The notes below the pieces were generated by a model. That model worked only from the letters and a program-made list of their open reading frames with translations, made no database searches and was not told the DNA's origin. Of a stretch of 64,000 nt of DNA, positions 35,590 through 45,223 are shown piece by piece. Every line of letters starts with the position of its first letter. Positions within the stretch are counted from its first letter, which is position 1. Source of the DNA: CAYSCW01 sp964449165 (GTDB lineage: Bacteria; Acidobacteriota; Aminicenantia; Aminicenantales; Aminicenantaceae); NCBI GenBank assembly GCA_964449165.1, contig CAYVAT010000004.1:62001-126000 (forward strand), given 5' to 3'. The position numbers and the translations under genes were made by a program.

Positions 35590-37259
35590 CCTATCCCTAT
35601 GTATCTAATGTTATTAACTGTTATGATATCTTTAGGTTCAAAGGTATACCAGCCATCCACGAAAATACAGTCATTCCTGGCAGAATTCAGCAAATCAAAC
35701 ACATCCATCTTCTTGTAGCTTTTATGATTATTCATGATCAGCACCACATCTGCATCCTTGAAGCCTTCAGCGATAGAAACCGGCTTCACACCCAATGCTG
35801 TTATCTCTTCCTGTGACACGATCGGATCATAGCCAAAAAAGGAGCTGTCTCTCATCCCCTTTTTACGGAAGTGGTTTAATAGATCTATGGTAGTTGAGCC
35901 TCTTAGGTCAGATGTTTCTGGCTCTCCCTTAAAAGCAAATCCAATAATAAAGATTTTTAATTTATCGATCTTTTTCTTCAACTCCATGATCTGTTGATAT
36001 ACGTCTTCCACAATATGGTAGGGAATAAATTCGTTTATCTGTCTCGAGTGTGAGACCATCCTGGGTTGGTGCTTTAGTTCCTTACATGAGTGGATCAGGA
36101 AGTATGGGTCCTTGGTAAGGCATGCTCCTCCAACACCAGGGCTGGGTACCGGTATCTCATCCCTTACGTATCCCAGATTTGCGGCCTGTACCAATTTAAC
36201 CATATCCAGTCCCAATTCTTTACACACCAGTGCCATCTCGTTTGCGTACCCGAACTTGACATCGCGGAAGGTGTTATTGAGAATTTTAACCATCTCTGCA
36301 CCTTCCAAAGATCCTACATCCACAATTATCGGTGTAATCTCTCTGAATAACCTGTTAACAAGCATCGTGCTTTTCTTGTCATATCCACCTATTATCTGAG
36401 GCAGTTCTTTGATTTCAGATATCGCTCTGCCTTCAATTGTTCTTTCAGGTGCATAGGCCAAATAGTAATCAATGCCTGCCTTGAGGCCTGACAGCTCGTT
36501 CAGGATTGGTAACATGACCTCTCTTGTTGTTCTCACCGGTACCGTAGAACGTAAGACAACTAGATCGTCCGGCTTTAAGAATTTGGCTATATACCTGGCG
36601 GCTTCCTCGATATTATCGATAATTGGTTTCTTCGTCTCAGGGTTAACCGGAGTCCCTACTGATACGATATACGTATCCACTTTCAATCCAGAGAGATCAG
36701 AAATAGGGATGAGATTTTTCCCGACGTATCTATGAAGGTAAGCCTCCAGATTGTCTTCATAAAAGGGAACGAATCCATTCTTGATTTTTTCAATCAGCTT
36801 GCCGTCTGTATCATACCCAAATACCTTAAATCCAAATTCGGCGAGGACAACCGATAATGTCAAGCCGACATAGCCCAGTCCGATCATACAGATCTGTCGG
36901 GACTTGGCATCCAGTAAAACACTCTTATCCTTGAAGGTTATGACTCCTTTAACACGTCCGTTATCGTCTAATACGGGTATCTGGGCATACTTTTCATTGA
37001 CCAGCTCCAGCATTGTCTCCCGACTCATGCCTTCTTTGACCACGATAGGAGAGCGATTCATGATGTTTTTTACGGGTTCATCTGCATCATGCCCGCTTAA
37101 GAATCCTCTCCGGATATCTCCGTCCGTAACGATACCCACCAGGCGGTCCTCGTCATCCACAATCATGGCAAATTTTGAGGCCGATTCATTGATAGCCTTC
37201 ATGACCTCAAAAATACTCTTACCCTCGGGAACCATTATTGATTGGATATCATATAACAT
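35577..37259 (-). CDS. UDP-sugar 6-dehydrogenase with N-terminal CBS pair
   Basis: A 560-residue fusion. Residues 1-115 are a CBS pair (IVTDGDIRRGFLSG, then ITFKDKS); residues 121-560 are a UDP-glucose/GDP-mannose dehydrogenase: NAD motif MIGLGYVGLTLSVVLAEFG (125-143), GTPVNPETK, and catalytic Cys380 in GVGGACLTKDP. It oxidises a nucleotide sugar at C-6 to the uronic acid. It resembles WbpA/WecC in its second half, so it may supply the UDP-GlcNAc-uronate for the Wbp-like set at 13883-17923, which lacks its own. The CBS pair suggests adenylate sensing. AAAGGAAAG precedes ATG 37259. Confidence 0.85.
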   Translation of the reverse strand: MLYDIQSIMVPEGKSIFEVMKAINESASKFAMIVDDEDRLVGIVTDGDIRRGFLSGHDADEPVKNIMNRSPIVVKEGMSRETMLELVNEKYAQIPVLDDNGRVKGVITFKDKSVLLDAKSRQICMIGLGYVGLTLSVVLAEFGFKVFGYDTDGKLIEKIKNGFVPFYEDNLEAYLHRYVGKNLIPISDLSGLKVDTYIVSVGTPVNPETKKPIIDNIEEAARYIAKFLKPDDLVVLRSTVPVRTTREVMLPILNELSGLKAGIDYYLAYAPERTIEGRAISEIKELPQIIGGYDKKSTMLVNRLFREITPIIVDVGSLEGAEMVKILNNTFRDVKFGYANEMALVCKELGLDMVKLVQAANLGYVRDEIPVPSPGVGGACLTKDPYFLIHSCKELKHQPRMVSHSRQINEFIPYHIVEDVYQQIMELKKKIDKLKIFIIGFAFKGEPETSDLRGSTTIDLLNHFRKKGMRDSSFFGYDPIVSQEEITALGVKPVSIAEGFKDADVVLIMNNHKSYKKMDVFDLLNSARNDCIFVDGWYTFEPKDIITVNNIRYIGIGCRG

Positions 37260-37316
37260 CTCAGACTTTCCTTTCTAAAAAACTTATTACAAATAATATT
37301 GATTTAAAAATTTCTG

Positions 37317-38153
37317 TCAGAGGAGGTTCATCACCTGCTGTGAATTCATATAATCAGCGAGGGAGATGAGCGAATCATCATCTGGAAGGAACAGGAAATT
37401 CTCATTTGAGCGGTTGAATTGCCTTGGATTTTTGAGTATCGCTCCGGATTTTATTTGAGTGATCATGTAACCCAGTTCTTTCAGCAATTGTGCAGCATGG
37501 CTCTTTGAAGGATTGTCATCCTCCCATTTCTCACGGAGTATTTCGAGCACTATTACAGGTCGGTTCTTGACAATGGTGCTTTTTGCTCCTTCAAGGACAG
37601 CGTTCTCATGACCTTCTGCATCACATTTAATCAGCGAAACTCGTCTGTCAGATAGGGTTGAATAAGCGAGGTTGTCCAGCTGATTGGCAGGGATTTGGAT
37701 TTTCTGCATATGCTCATCATTTTTTATTTGATCTGCAGTATCAACTATGGCTGCAGTAGAGGAGATGGATGTATATGGAGGGACGAACATTTTCTTGGAA
37801 CAGGCCTTGTTTGAAAGAGCGATATTCAGGCAAAGAATATTGCTATGGCGTTTTGTTCTTTTTTTTAGGAACTGATAATTCCCTGGGACAGGCTCGAAAG
37901 CGACTACAATACCATTTGGTCCCACTAGATGAGAAAGTCTTATCGTCCAGGCACCAATGTATGCACCAACATCAACAGCAGCAGAATCCTTTTCAACCAG
38001 ACCTGACACAGAATTAAGCAAAGTGATCTCATTTGCTGTTAATTCTTCAGTGAGAAGTATATTTATTCTCTTGTAGTTATGCTGTATGAATGATGCGGCC
38101 GATTGACCGAGAAGCCTGTATATTGTTTTACGGAGTGCTCTTGGAATTCTCAA
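37317..38153 (-). CDS. FkbM-family methyltransferase
   Basis: A 278-residue SAM methyltransferase. Motif I AVDVGAYIGAWTIRLS, the acidic FEPVPGNYQFL, and the family block LIKCDAEGHENAVLEGA are all present. FkbM proteins are O-methyltransferases in polyketide and glycan pathways. Start TTG 38153 overlaps the upstream stop (TTGA), with GAAGGGAAGA directly before it. It would methylate a hydroxyl of the acidic sugar or of the growing chain. Confidence 0.8.
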   Translation of the reverse strand: MRIPRALRKTIYRLLGQSAASFIQHNYKRINILLTEELTANEITLLNSVSGLVEKDSAAVDVGAYIGAWTIRLSHLVGPNGIVVAFEPVPGNYQFLKKRTKRHSNILCLNIALSNKACSKKMFVPPYTSISSTAAIVDTADQIKNDEHMQKIQIPANQLDNLAYSTLSDRRVSLIKCDAEGHENAVLEGAKSTIVKNRPVIVLEILREKWEDDNPSKSHAAQLLKELGYMITQIKSGAILKNPRQFNRSNENFLFLPDDDSLISLADYMNSQQVMNLL

Positions 38154-39031
38154 TCTTCCCTTCTTAAAATATTTTTAACCATCTGATATTGGCTCATGAT
38201 CTCTGCTGTTTTAATTCCCCTGCATTCGATGGTTATCGGTATCTTTCCCGGATCAAATCTCCTTACAGCTCTCAGTTGCCAGCAATCCGGGGCTAAAAGA
38301 ACATGTTCATCTTTCTTGCCATCATTTCCAGATAAATGGATTTCAAAAATCTTGTCCTGGAAACCTTTGCTAAGGGTTTCTATGAATTCGTCTTTATTGA
38401 AACCAAAATAATTTGCGGAGATAACGAGATGCCCTAAATCTAACAGAAAGCCTATATTGTCGTCCTGTCTGCAATAATCGAGAAACTGAATAATCTCAGC
38501 CGGAGTGCAGAGTAATGAACTATCAGGAGCATCACTAATCGGAAAGAGGTTCTCCAGACCAATCCTGACTCCCCGCATGACAGCATATTTCCTGATCTCC
38601 AAAAGCGATTCATACATAATGGCTGATGCATATGCAGGGCTTATACCTGAATAACCATCAGCTACAAAGTAATCACTTTCTTGTGAGGCTCGTAATTCTC
38701 TCGTATAGCCTGGATGCAGCGTATAGCAATCTATTTCTAAATCATGGGCTAGATCGATGCTTCTTTTGACAAAATTGATGCTTTTTAATCTTGTTTCTTT
38801 ATTACTGCTTGCAATATTTAAAACAAAGTCTTTCTTGGATGGAGGGAAATAATTATGAATGAGAAGATTAAGAGAAAATTCTTTCTTTAAGCCTTTCAGT
38901 TTTTTCAAGATGTTGTCAGAATAGCTCAGTCCTCCGCTGAGCTCAATATTACAAATACAAATACTAGCAAGTGTGTTGATAGATTCCTCTAGAGAAGAGC
39001 TGTTAACAGCTGCAGAAGAAACATAGATCAT
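38150..39031 (-). CDS. sugar phosphate isomerase/epimerase (xylose-isomerase-like TIM barrel)
   Basis: A 293-residue TIM barrel of the AP-endonuclease-2 superfamily. Metal ligands are visible: YTLHPGY, GLENLFP (Glu), LLDLGHLV (Asp/His), and EIHLSGND with a later Glu in ITIECRG. Such proteins isomerise or epimerise sugars; some are sugar or inosose dehydratases. The overlap with the NeuD-like gene suggests it helps make the precursor of the second NeuB. Exact reaction unknown. Confidence 0.75.
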   Translation of the reverse strand: MIYVSSAAVNSSSLEESINTLASICICNIELSGGLSYSDNILKKLKGLKKEFSLNLLIHNYFPPSKKDFVLNIASSNKETRLKSINFVKRSIDLAHDLEIDCYTLHPGYTRELRASQESDYFVADGYSGISPAYASAIMYESLLEIRKYAVMRGVRIGLENLFPISDAPDSSLLCTPAEIIQFLDYCRQDDNIGFLLDLGHLVISANYFGFNKDEFIETLSKGFQDKIFEIHLSGNDGKKDEHVLLAPDCWQLRAVRRFDPGKIPITIECRGIKTAEIMSQYQMVKNILRRED

Positions 39032-39660
39032 CTTATAGTCTTTGCCGGCACGCCTGCAACGATTAAATCATCACCAATATCCCTTATGACTACAGAACCG
39101 GCTCCGATCACTGCATTTTTACCGACAGTAATCTTTTCCTTTATACTGCTTCCGATACCGACAAAACTACCCTCTCCGATGGTAACTCTTCCTGCAATGT
39201 TACAACCAGGCGATATATACACATGATTACCTATTTTAACCTCGTGATCTATGATTGAGCCAGTATAAACAACGCAGTTCTTTCCGATAGAGACCAATGT
39301 GCCAATTTTAACTCCCATACAGATGACACAGCCATTTCCCAGAACAGCATCCTTTTCTATTATTGCTGAGGGATGTATAATCGACGGAATCTTAAATCCA
39401 ATGCTTGAGAGCCTGGTGAAAAGTTCTTTTCTTTCCTTATTGTCGCCAATAGCGATAACTGCATGTGTTGTGCCTCTTTCGTATATTTCTCTGAAGTCAT
39501 TCCATGAATACTTAATAACAGTTCCTGATATTTCTTCGCCTATATTTTTAGAATCCCTGTCTGCTATTCCGGTAACCTTGAAATTTTTGTAGGAGCGCAA
39601 GATTGAAAGCAGAACCCTCGCATGACCTCCAGCACCAACAACTACAACATTATTTACCAT
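39028..39660 (-). CDS. NeuD/PglD-type acetyltransferase
   Basis: A 210-residue enzyme. The N-terminal Rossmann half (VVVVGAGGHARVLLSIL) and the C-terminal left-handed beta helix (repeats from PSAIIEKDAVLGNG to GAGSVVIRD) are the NeuD/PglD family. They acetylate an amino or hydroxyl group of sialic-like acids or UDP-4-amino sugars. The catalytic His is in SIIDHEVKIGNHV. It overlaps NeuB by seven bases. It is the best candidate in the window for the LegH or NeuD step. Confidence 0.85.
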   Translation of the reverse strand: MVNNVVVVGAGGHARVLLSILRSYKNFKVTGIADRDSKNIGEEISGTVIKYSWNDFREIYERGTTHAVIAIGDNKERKELFTRLSSIGFKIPSIIHPSAIIEKDAVLGNGCVICMGVKIGTLVSIGKNCVVYTGSIIDHEVKIGNHVYISPGCNIAGRVTIGEGSFVGIGSSIKEKITVGKNAVIGAGSVVIRDIGDDLIVAGVPAKTIR

Positions 39661-40709
39661 TCAATCATATCCTTCTCTAAGAGTTCATCATATGATATAT
39701 CCTTCAAGGCCTTCTTGCCCAAGATGATGTCGTAGAATTGAGGTGAGAGGCCTGTAGCAGGGCGTTTAAAGGTTATGTTGTCGACAGTTATCACTTCGCC
39801 TTTTTGAATACCGCGGGAGGCAACGATACTTCGCCGCATGCCGATAGAATTTTCTTTCTCTGTTTCAGTGGGTTCTTTTTGTGCCTTCCCTAGAGAAGCT
39901 TCGGTCTTGTGAATTTTATCCACGAGTGACCTTAACTCTTCCGGAGTCATCGAGGAGGAATGATCAGGCCCAGGCAGGTTTTTGTCTAAAGTGAAATGTT
40001 TCTCTATTACCTTGGCCCCCAATACTGCCGCTGCAATAGCTGATTCAGCACCGATGGTGTGATCTGAATACCCCACAAGGCAGCCAAATGCTGACTTGAA
40101 GGTCTGTATGACCCTGAGATTGGCATCTTCTATCCTGGAAGGATAGTTCGTCGTACATTGCAGCAAAACCACCCTGTCATTCCCTTCATCACGGATCGTC
40201 TTTAATGCATTATCGACCTCTGTCATGGTAGCCATCCCTGTGGATAGGAATATAGGTTTTCCTGTTCTTGATATTTTACGCAGGAAAGGATGTTCTACAA
40301 TCTGTCCTGATGCCACCTTGTAAGCAAGAACTCCGATGCTTTCCAGGAGGTCGATGTCCTCGAAGTTATAAGGAGTAGAAAGAAAAACAAGGCCCAGATT
40401 TTCAGCATATTCCTTTAATTCCAGATGATGTTCTGGCTTGAGTTCAATCTTTCGGAGCATGTCGAGTTGAGACTCGCTCTTGTCTGTTGTTCCCAGCTGG
40501 TATTTTGCCTTCGGAGCTCCTGCTGTTACCACCCGCTCTGCTTTAAATGTCTGAAATTTTATGCAGTCTGCTCCGCATGAGGCGGCTTCCTGGACAAGCC
40601 TTCTGGCCATGGCCAGATCACCATTATGGTTTACTCCAGCCTCGGCAATGAGAAAGACCGAAGAAGAGTCCCCAATAATCTTATTCCCTATCCTGATTTC
40701 CTTTACCAT
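39654..40709 (-). CDS. nonulosonic acid synthase, NeuB family (first copy)
   Basis: A 351-residue NeuB-type synthase: condenses PEP with an N-acylmannosamine-like sugar. IAEAGVNHNGDLAMARRL, DCIKFQTFKAE, KVASGQIVEHPFL, GYSDHTIGAESAIAA and EKHFTLDKNLPGPDH are all family motifs, and residues 290-345 form the antifreeze-like SAF domain (RRSIVASRGIQKGEVIT). It is 351 residues, normal for the family. It has its own CMP-transferase (32708) but no NeuC in the same operon, so the hexosamine precursor is made another way. Second copy: 51290. Confidence 0.9.
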   Translation of the reverse strand: MVKEIRIGNKIIGDSSSVFLIAEAGVNHNGDLAMARRLVQEAASCGADCIKFQTFKAERVVTAGAPKAKYQLGTTDKSESQLDMLRKIELKPEHHLELKEYAENLGLVFLSTPYNFEDIDLLESIGVLAYKVASGQIVEHPFLRKISRTGKPIFLSTGMATMTEVDNALKTIRDEGNDRVVLLQCTTNYPSRIEDANLRVIQTFKSAFGCLVGYSDHTIGAESAIAAAVLGAKVIEKHFTLDKNLPGPDHSSSMTPEELRSLVDKIHKTEASLGKAQKEPTETEKENSIGMRRSIVASRGIQKGEVITVDNITFKRPATGLSPQFYDIILGKKALKDISYDELLEKDMIEW

Positions 40710-40812
40710 TGCATTGAAATCCTATCGATTGAAATGAATTGAAAAAGTTTTAGAACCTGCTAAATCGATGCTTCTCAATTTGTTACACAAGTGGACTTTT
40801 TTCCTTGTCAAA

Positions 40813-42279
40813 TCAGAGGTTGACCAGACTGAGCAGGTAGCGGCCTATTGTCTTCCCTGCATTACCTCTGAAGGGTCCTGCCTCATTTTCTTTTATCAGC
40901 TCGCGTTTTTCTGCATCCAAACAGTGATCGTCCAAGTAATGGTTAAGAGCATCATAGAGTTCATCCATAGTAAAGACCGTTTTAACTCCACCTGTCTGGA
41001 TAATCCTTTGATTATGGGTCTGAACGTAGTCAACCATAATATCCTGTCGGCTTTTGCCAAACTCAGTCTTACACTTATCTCTTATACAAAGGTTTATTGA
41101 AGGTAGCTGGAAGATAGATGCCTCTATGACCATTGTGGAAAACATGTTGAGCATGACATCAGAGTGCTTCAACACAGAGGCAACAAGAGCCGTTTCTGAA
41201 TCAGCCAGGTCAGCATCCATTCTCTTGGACACAGTTTCTGGGATACAGAGTGAAACACTTGGATATTTGTTTGCCACTCTTTCATATTCCTTTATAATTT
41301 TTTCAAATATCAGCCTTCCATCTGAAGTTCTGTAATGCAGGGGATGTATTCTTACCAATAACTGAGGCGAGTGCTTTATTTTACCTGACCCAATAGCCTC
41401 TGCTATCTCAGCAATCAGTTCAGGGCCCCAGGGGAAGCGCTTCGGAGATTTTGTGGCAAAGAAAATGGTTTTTTTATCCGGGTCCAAGCCGAATTTTTTA
41501 AAAAGCTCCCTCTTTTTCAAAATTACATCGCCAGTGTAATAGGGATCAAAATGAGCCACTCCCCCGATGAATATCTTCTTTTCATCGATATCGGTGAGTT
41601 CGATCAGCTCCTTTTTCATATTTTCTGTCCAGGCTACTACATAATCTGGGTTGTAACCTGGCATTCCCATTCCGCTTATATTGTCCCAACTCAGGACCAC
41701 ACAACAAACCGGGACACCAAAAGAGTGAGCCTCACGGGCAAAAAGCTCGTTATATTTGAATCCGCACAAGCTGGTTACCACAACAAGATCAGGGGAATAC
41801 TTTTTAAATAACTCTTCATGGAAGGTCGGATGAAAAAATCGATTTTCAAAAGCGATGAGCAGCCGCCTTAATATCTTGCTAGACATAAATATCTTGCTTA
41901 TCAACTCCCATATCAGTCCTTTTATCCATTTTTTGTAACCATTTTCTCGGGTCCAGCCTCGTTGGATTCTGTAGATTGCCCTGAAATCATCGATTGTCCG
42001 GGTGTCGTACTTTCCGTTGAGCACATAGGCACGTAATGATATGAGAAGCCGCTGCAAACTTGTTTTCATGAGGTAAGACTCAAAATCTTCATTCTTAAGT
42101 TTCTCCACCTTGACATTTTCTGATTCCAACCTCTCTCTGAATATCGGCTCGTCACCGTTATGGGAAAGAATAACAACCTGAGCCGGACTCTCACGAAGTG
42201 TGTTCAGGATATCCGTACGCAATAAGTAACGCACTGCAAATCCCTGGCTTGCATAAAGAAATATTGTCTTTTTTTTCAT
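40813..42279 (-). CDS. GT-B-type glycan transferase, CDP-glycerol-transferase-like
   Basis: A 488-residue protein with two Rossmann halves. Features: FLYASQGFAVRYLLRTD at the N-terminus, VLSWDNISGMG and DYVVAWTENMKKEL in the middle, IGGVAHFDPY, IFFATKSPKRF, LLVRIHPLHYR and SDVMLNMFSTMVIEAS near the end. The His/Pro and Ser/Thr-Glu motifs form the donor site of CDP-glycerol and related phosphosugar transferases. It could be a GT-B glycosyltransferase or a phosphotransferase. It lies next to NeuB and the KpsS-like gene and may use a CMP-sugar. Confidence 0.6.
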   Translation of the reverse strand: MKKKTIFLYASQGFAVRYLLRTDILNTLRESPAQVVILSHNGDEPIFRERLESENVKVEKLKNEDFESYLMKTSLQRLLISLRAYVLNGKYDTRTIDDFRAIYRIQRGWTRENGYKKWIKGLIWELISKIFMSSKILRRLLIAFENRFFHPTFHEELFKKYSPDLVVVTSLCGFKYNELFAREAHSFGVPVCCVVLSWDNISGMGMPGYNPDYVVAWTENMKKELIELTDIDEKKIFIGGVAHFDPYYTGDVILKKRELFKKFGLDPDKKTIFFATKSPKRFPWGPELIAEIAEAIGSGKIKHSPQLLVRIHPLHYRTSDGRLIFEKIIKEYERVANKYPSVSLCIPETVSKRMDADLADSETALVASVLKHSDVMLNMFSTMVIEASIFQLPSINLCIRDKCKTEFGKSRQDIMVDYVQTHNQRIIQTGGVKTVFTMDELYDALNHYLDDHCLDAEKRELIKENEAGPFRGNAGKTIGRYLLSLVNL

Positions 42280-42291
42280 GTGTAATCTTGA

Positions 42292-43887
42292 TTAAAGCTG
42301 TTTATTTTTTTGAGCTGAAATATTATCCAAGATAGACATAGTGTATTTTGCAAGCTCACTCATATCTTTTTGCCTGTCCGGACTATCACCAAGAGAAAAC
42401 TGGGCCTTTCTTTCCAGCAGGGTCGTATAAAAGTCTATCGCTACAGAACGACTCATCACTGCTGCTACATAGTTAATCAGGGCCTTCTCGTCATGAAAAT
42501 GATTCTGCAGCATATCAGAGATATTCTCATCGAGATTGTTGAGATCCTTAATCCTTCTGACCATGTGAGAAGGCAAGATTTCATAAGGAGTCTGGCCAAA
42601 GGTGATAACAGGCTTACCTAACAGTACGGCTTCCAATCCCACAGAGCTGGCAATGGTAGCAACAAGCCTCGAGTTGACAATCAGAAACCTTGCATTCAAG
42701 GTGGGGTCAGCGAATCTAACATTGAAGATTTCCTCAATCTTCTGGTAGTAACTCAGTGGTCTTTTTCCCCTTGCAGCCGGATGTTCTTTTACCACCAGAA
42801 TCATTCCTGCGGGCAGACTGTATGCGATATTACGCAAGACTTCAATCTGGTTTAAGTAGGATTTGCTGTAAACTAGTAATGACACTTCTGGCTCGGTATG
42901 TAAAGGAAAGAAGACATAATCGCCGTTTTGAAGTTCTGATTCTGATATGTATTTCCCAGAAAAATATGAATCGACTTTCCGTACTAACCATGGATTCAAA
43001 AGTTTCCTGTAGACCATCGGTAATAAAGAACCCGGTAAGTGTCGATCGCACCTTGGGCCAGCAAAGCGAAAATGGTGTTCTTCTTCGAATATATTTTTCA
43101 TCTTTTGTATTAAACGTTTTAATATAAAAAGAGGCGCTTTTTTTCTTGGCAGTCGCATTATCGAGCGCACCTGCGGCGGCCTTTGAGTAGGCAGAAACAC
43201 ACCTTCATACCTGGCATGTTGCTGCCTGACAAAATCCAGATACTGCAAAGCCTTTTTTATCCACTGGTCCTCAAGATTTTTATCCATGTATTGTTTGTAT
43301 GCAGCGTGGATGATTTCCGATGGTTCATAAATTGTGGTACCAAATGTCATATAGTTCTGAATACGGGTTGGCCTTAAGTTGAGAAACGGGATATTCCTTG
43401 ACCTGGCTACTAGATAGCTGGCAAATTCACCCATGGTTGTACAAATGAAGGAGACCACAAAGTCTGGTTTAACTCTGTTGAAAAGTTCTTCCACTGAACT
43501 AAATATTTCTGTCAGTATGCTCATAACTTGTTCGTGATTGAACATCGGTTTGTAATCCTGACGGAAAGTAAACTTATTTCCCCACATTATACGCCTATCA
43601 CAGACAGCTGCTTCCCACAGGCTTGGAGTTTTTAGCTGTTCTTGGTATTTCTTCAATTTTTCGATATCAGGCTTACTCTTTTCTGCCTTGAGTGTGACTT
43701 CCCACTCCTTGACAAGAATATATCTGCCAGATTCGATTTCAGGAGTGTCTTTACAGAATTTTAAAAAATAGGCAGAATCAGAAATAAAGAAACCGATCTT
43801 TTCCAGTTGAAGGGATTTTTTCAACTGTTGCATCAAATCGTAAAAAACCTTTAATGTAGTACTCTGGGTTAGAAAGAGGACATTCAT
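42292..43887 (-). CDS. capsule-type transferase, KpsS/LipB-like
   Basis: A 531-residue protein. The block VFFPLHTEPEVSLLVYS, then LPAGMILVVKEHPAARGKRP, RLVATIASSVGLEAVLLGKPVITFG is that of capsular polysaccharide biosynthesis proteins (KpsS/KpsC, LipB), some of which are Kdo transferases acting on the lipid anchor or chain. The N-terminal 300 residues are less conserved. Here it may add an acidic ulosonate residue. In the same transcription unit as the GT-B gene downstream. Confidence 0.7.
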   Translation of the reverse strand: MNVLFLTQSTTLKVFYDLMQQLKKSLQLEKIGFFISDSAYFLKFCKDTPEIESGRYILVKEWEVTLKAEKSKPDIEKLKKYQEQLKTPSLWEAAVCDRRIMWGNKFTFRQDYKPMFNHEQVMSILTEIFSSVEELFNRVKPDFVVSFICTTMGEFASYLVARSRNIPFLNLRPTRIQNYMTFGTTIYEPSEIIHAAYKQYMDKNLEDQWIKKALQYLDFVRQQHARYEGVFLPTQRPPQVRSIMRLPRKKAPLFILKRLIQKMKNIFEEEHHFRFAGPRCDRHLPGSLLPMVYRKLLNPWLVRKVDSYFSGKYISESELQNGDYVFFPLHTEPEVSLLVYSKSYLNQIEVLRNIAYSLPAGMILVVKEHPAARGKRPLSYYQKIEEIFNVRFADPTLNARFLIVNSRLVATIASSVGLEAVLLGKPVITFGQTPYEILPSHMVRRIKDLNNLDENISDMLQNHFHDEKALINYVAAVMSRSVAIDFYTTLLERKAQFSLGDSPDRQKDMSELAKYTMSILDNISAQKNKQL

Positions 43888-43963
43888 TGTTAGCTCAACC
43901 TCTTATGAATCAGCGCCTGTAGACAATAGAGAGTGAAATCAAATAACAGTCAGAAAGAATTTT

Positions 43964-45211
43964 TTATATCTTGATAAACCAGCCCAAGCCAGGGGTGGTT
44001 AAGAACTGCCAGTCCAGAGAGGCATAAGGTTCCTCAGTCAAAACAGTGCAAATTTCTGCAATTGTTAAACATCGCATCCATGTATCAAACAGGCTGCTGT
44101 CCCACAAGGTTCTCTGGCTTCTGTTCCATCCTGTCTTGATAGTGGAATGGTGTCTTAATATTTTTTTAGAGTGGCTACGAATCCCTCTTCTGTTGATTAT
44201 ATACCAGTAATAAGGATCTCCAGACCGGAAAATAGATGTGATAAGCTTCCAATATTCACTTAACTTCAGTTTTCGACGATTGGACCAGCAGAAACCTCCA
44301 TCTGAGTTCTGATTCTCCAGGAGAGCTGAAAGAGAGCGTTTTAATGAAGCCCTTATGTCATCACGTCGATAATCATATTTGTGATAGAGATGGACTAGAG
44401 AAGCAGTTGCGTCTATATCGTCACACGAGCCCCCTCCCTGTCCAGGGAAATATAAACCATCCGGTTGCTGAAGAAAAAGAATCCTGTCGACTACCCGTTC
44501 CGCATATTGTACTTCACGATCAAAATACTCGTAAATTAAAAATTGATGATAAAATCCTCCCATTCCAATGAAGTAATTGGAATCACGAGAAGTTCCCCAG
44601 AATCCGGTGCCGGGATTCTGATGCCTGTCCATCCAGTCAAACCAAACATCCAGTGCTTCTCTTGCTTTATCATCCTCAAAATGTTCGTAGTTATAGGCAA
44701 GACATATTGCCAGAAACATGACTTTATTCCCGCTATTCCAAGGATTTTCCCAATCTAGGCTATCCAGCCAGGAAGTCAAAGGAGTTATACCTTTCCATTC
44801 ATCCAAGAAGCTCAGAGGATAATCTGGTTTATCTCCCAGTGCTTCAATTGCGCTGAGACAGAATGTGGTTAACTGTCTATTGAGGTGCTCTTCGTCATGA
44901 GTGGGATCAGTGATCCTTTCTGATGCTTGTGGGTCGACAAATAAACCTGTCTGCTCTTGCTGAAATCCTTTAAGATAAGTCAGCCACTCACTCCGTTGTT
45001 CATCTGAAAGCGTTTTTAAATCATTGAAGAGGTGCTTAATAAATACAGCAAAGCATGAGGTATAAACAGTGATATCAGAACCAGAGTTCAGGCGATAAGC
45101 CCATGAAGGACCCTCTTTATCATGCATTGTTTGAAGCCAGTTGAGGACTCGTTTTTTCAGGAGCATGGCGTTTTCTGGCGGAGGAGCTTTTTTTTCAACT
45201 TTATTTATCAT
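43964..45211 (-). CDS. alpha/alpha-toroid protein, prenyltransferase/terpene-cyclase-like repeats
   Basis: A 415-residue protein of paired helices with QW-like motifs: QQPDGLYFPGQGGGSCDDIDATASLVHLY and ENQNSDGGFCWSNRR. These recall (alpha/alpha)6 toroids of prenyltransferases and terpene cyclases, or glycan lyases. The DDIDA motif is a possible acidic centre. No signal peptide. It precedes an intact AsnB-like gene and follows the KpsS-like one. Function unknown; a second toroid protein lies at 24224, but the two sequences do not look alike. Confidence 0.55.
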   Translation of the reverse strand: MINKVEKKAPPPENAMLLKKRVLNWLQTMHDKEGPSWAYRLNSGSDITVYTSCFAVFIKHLFNDLKTLSDEQRSEWLTYLKGFQQEQTGLFVDPQASERITDPTHDEEHLNRQLTTFCLSAIEALGDKPDYPLSFLDEWKGITPLTSWLDSLDWENPWNSGNKVMFLAICLAYNYEHFEDDKAREALDVWFDWMDRHQNPGTGFWGTSRDSNYFIGMGGFYHQFLIYEYFDREVQYAERVVDRILFLQQPDGLYFPGQGGGSCDDIDATASLVHLYHKYDYRRDDIRASLKRSLSALLENQNSDGGFCWSNRRKLKLSEYWKLITSIFRSGDPYYWYIINRRGIRSHSKKILRHHSTIKTGWNRSQRTLWDSSLFDTWMRCLTIAEICTVLTEEPYASLDWQFLTTPGLGWFIKI

Positions 45212-45223
45212 GCTCTATTTCTT

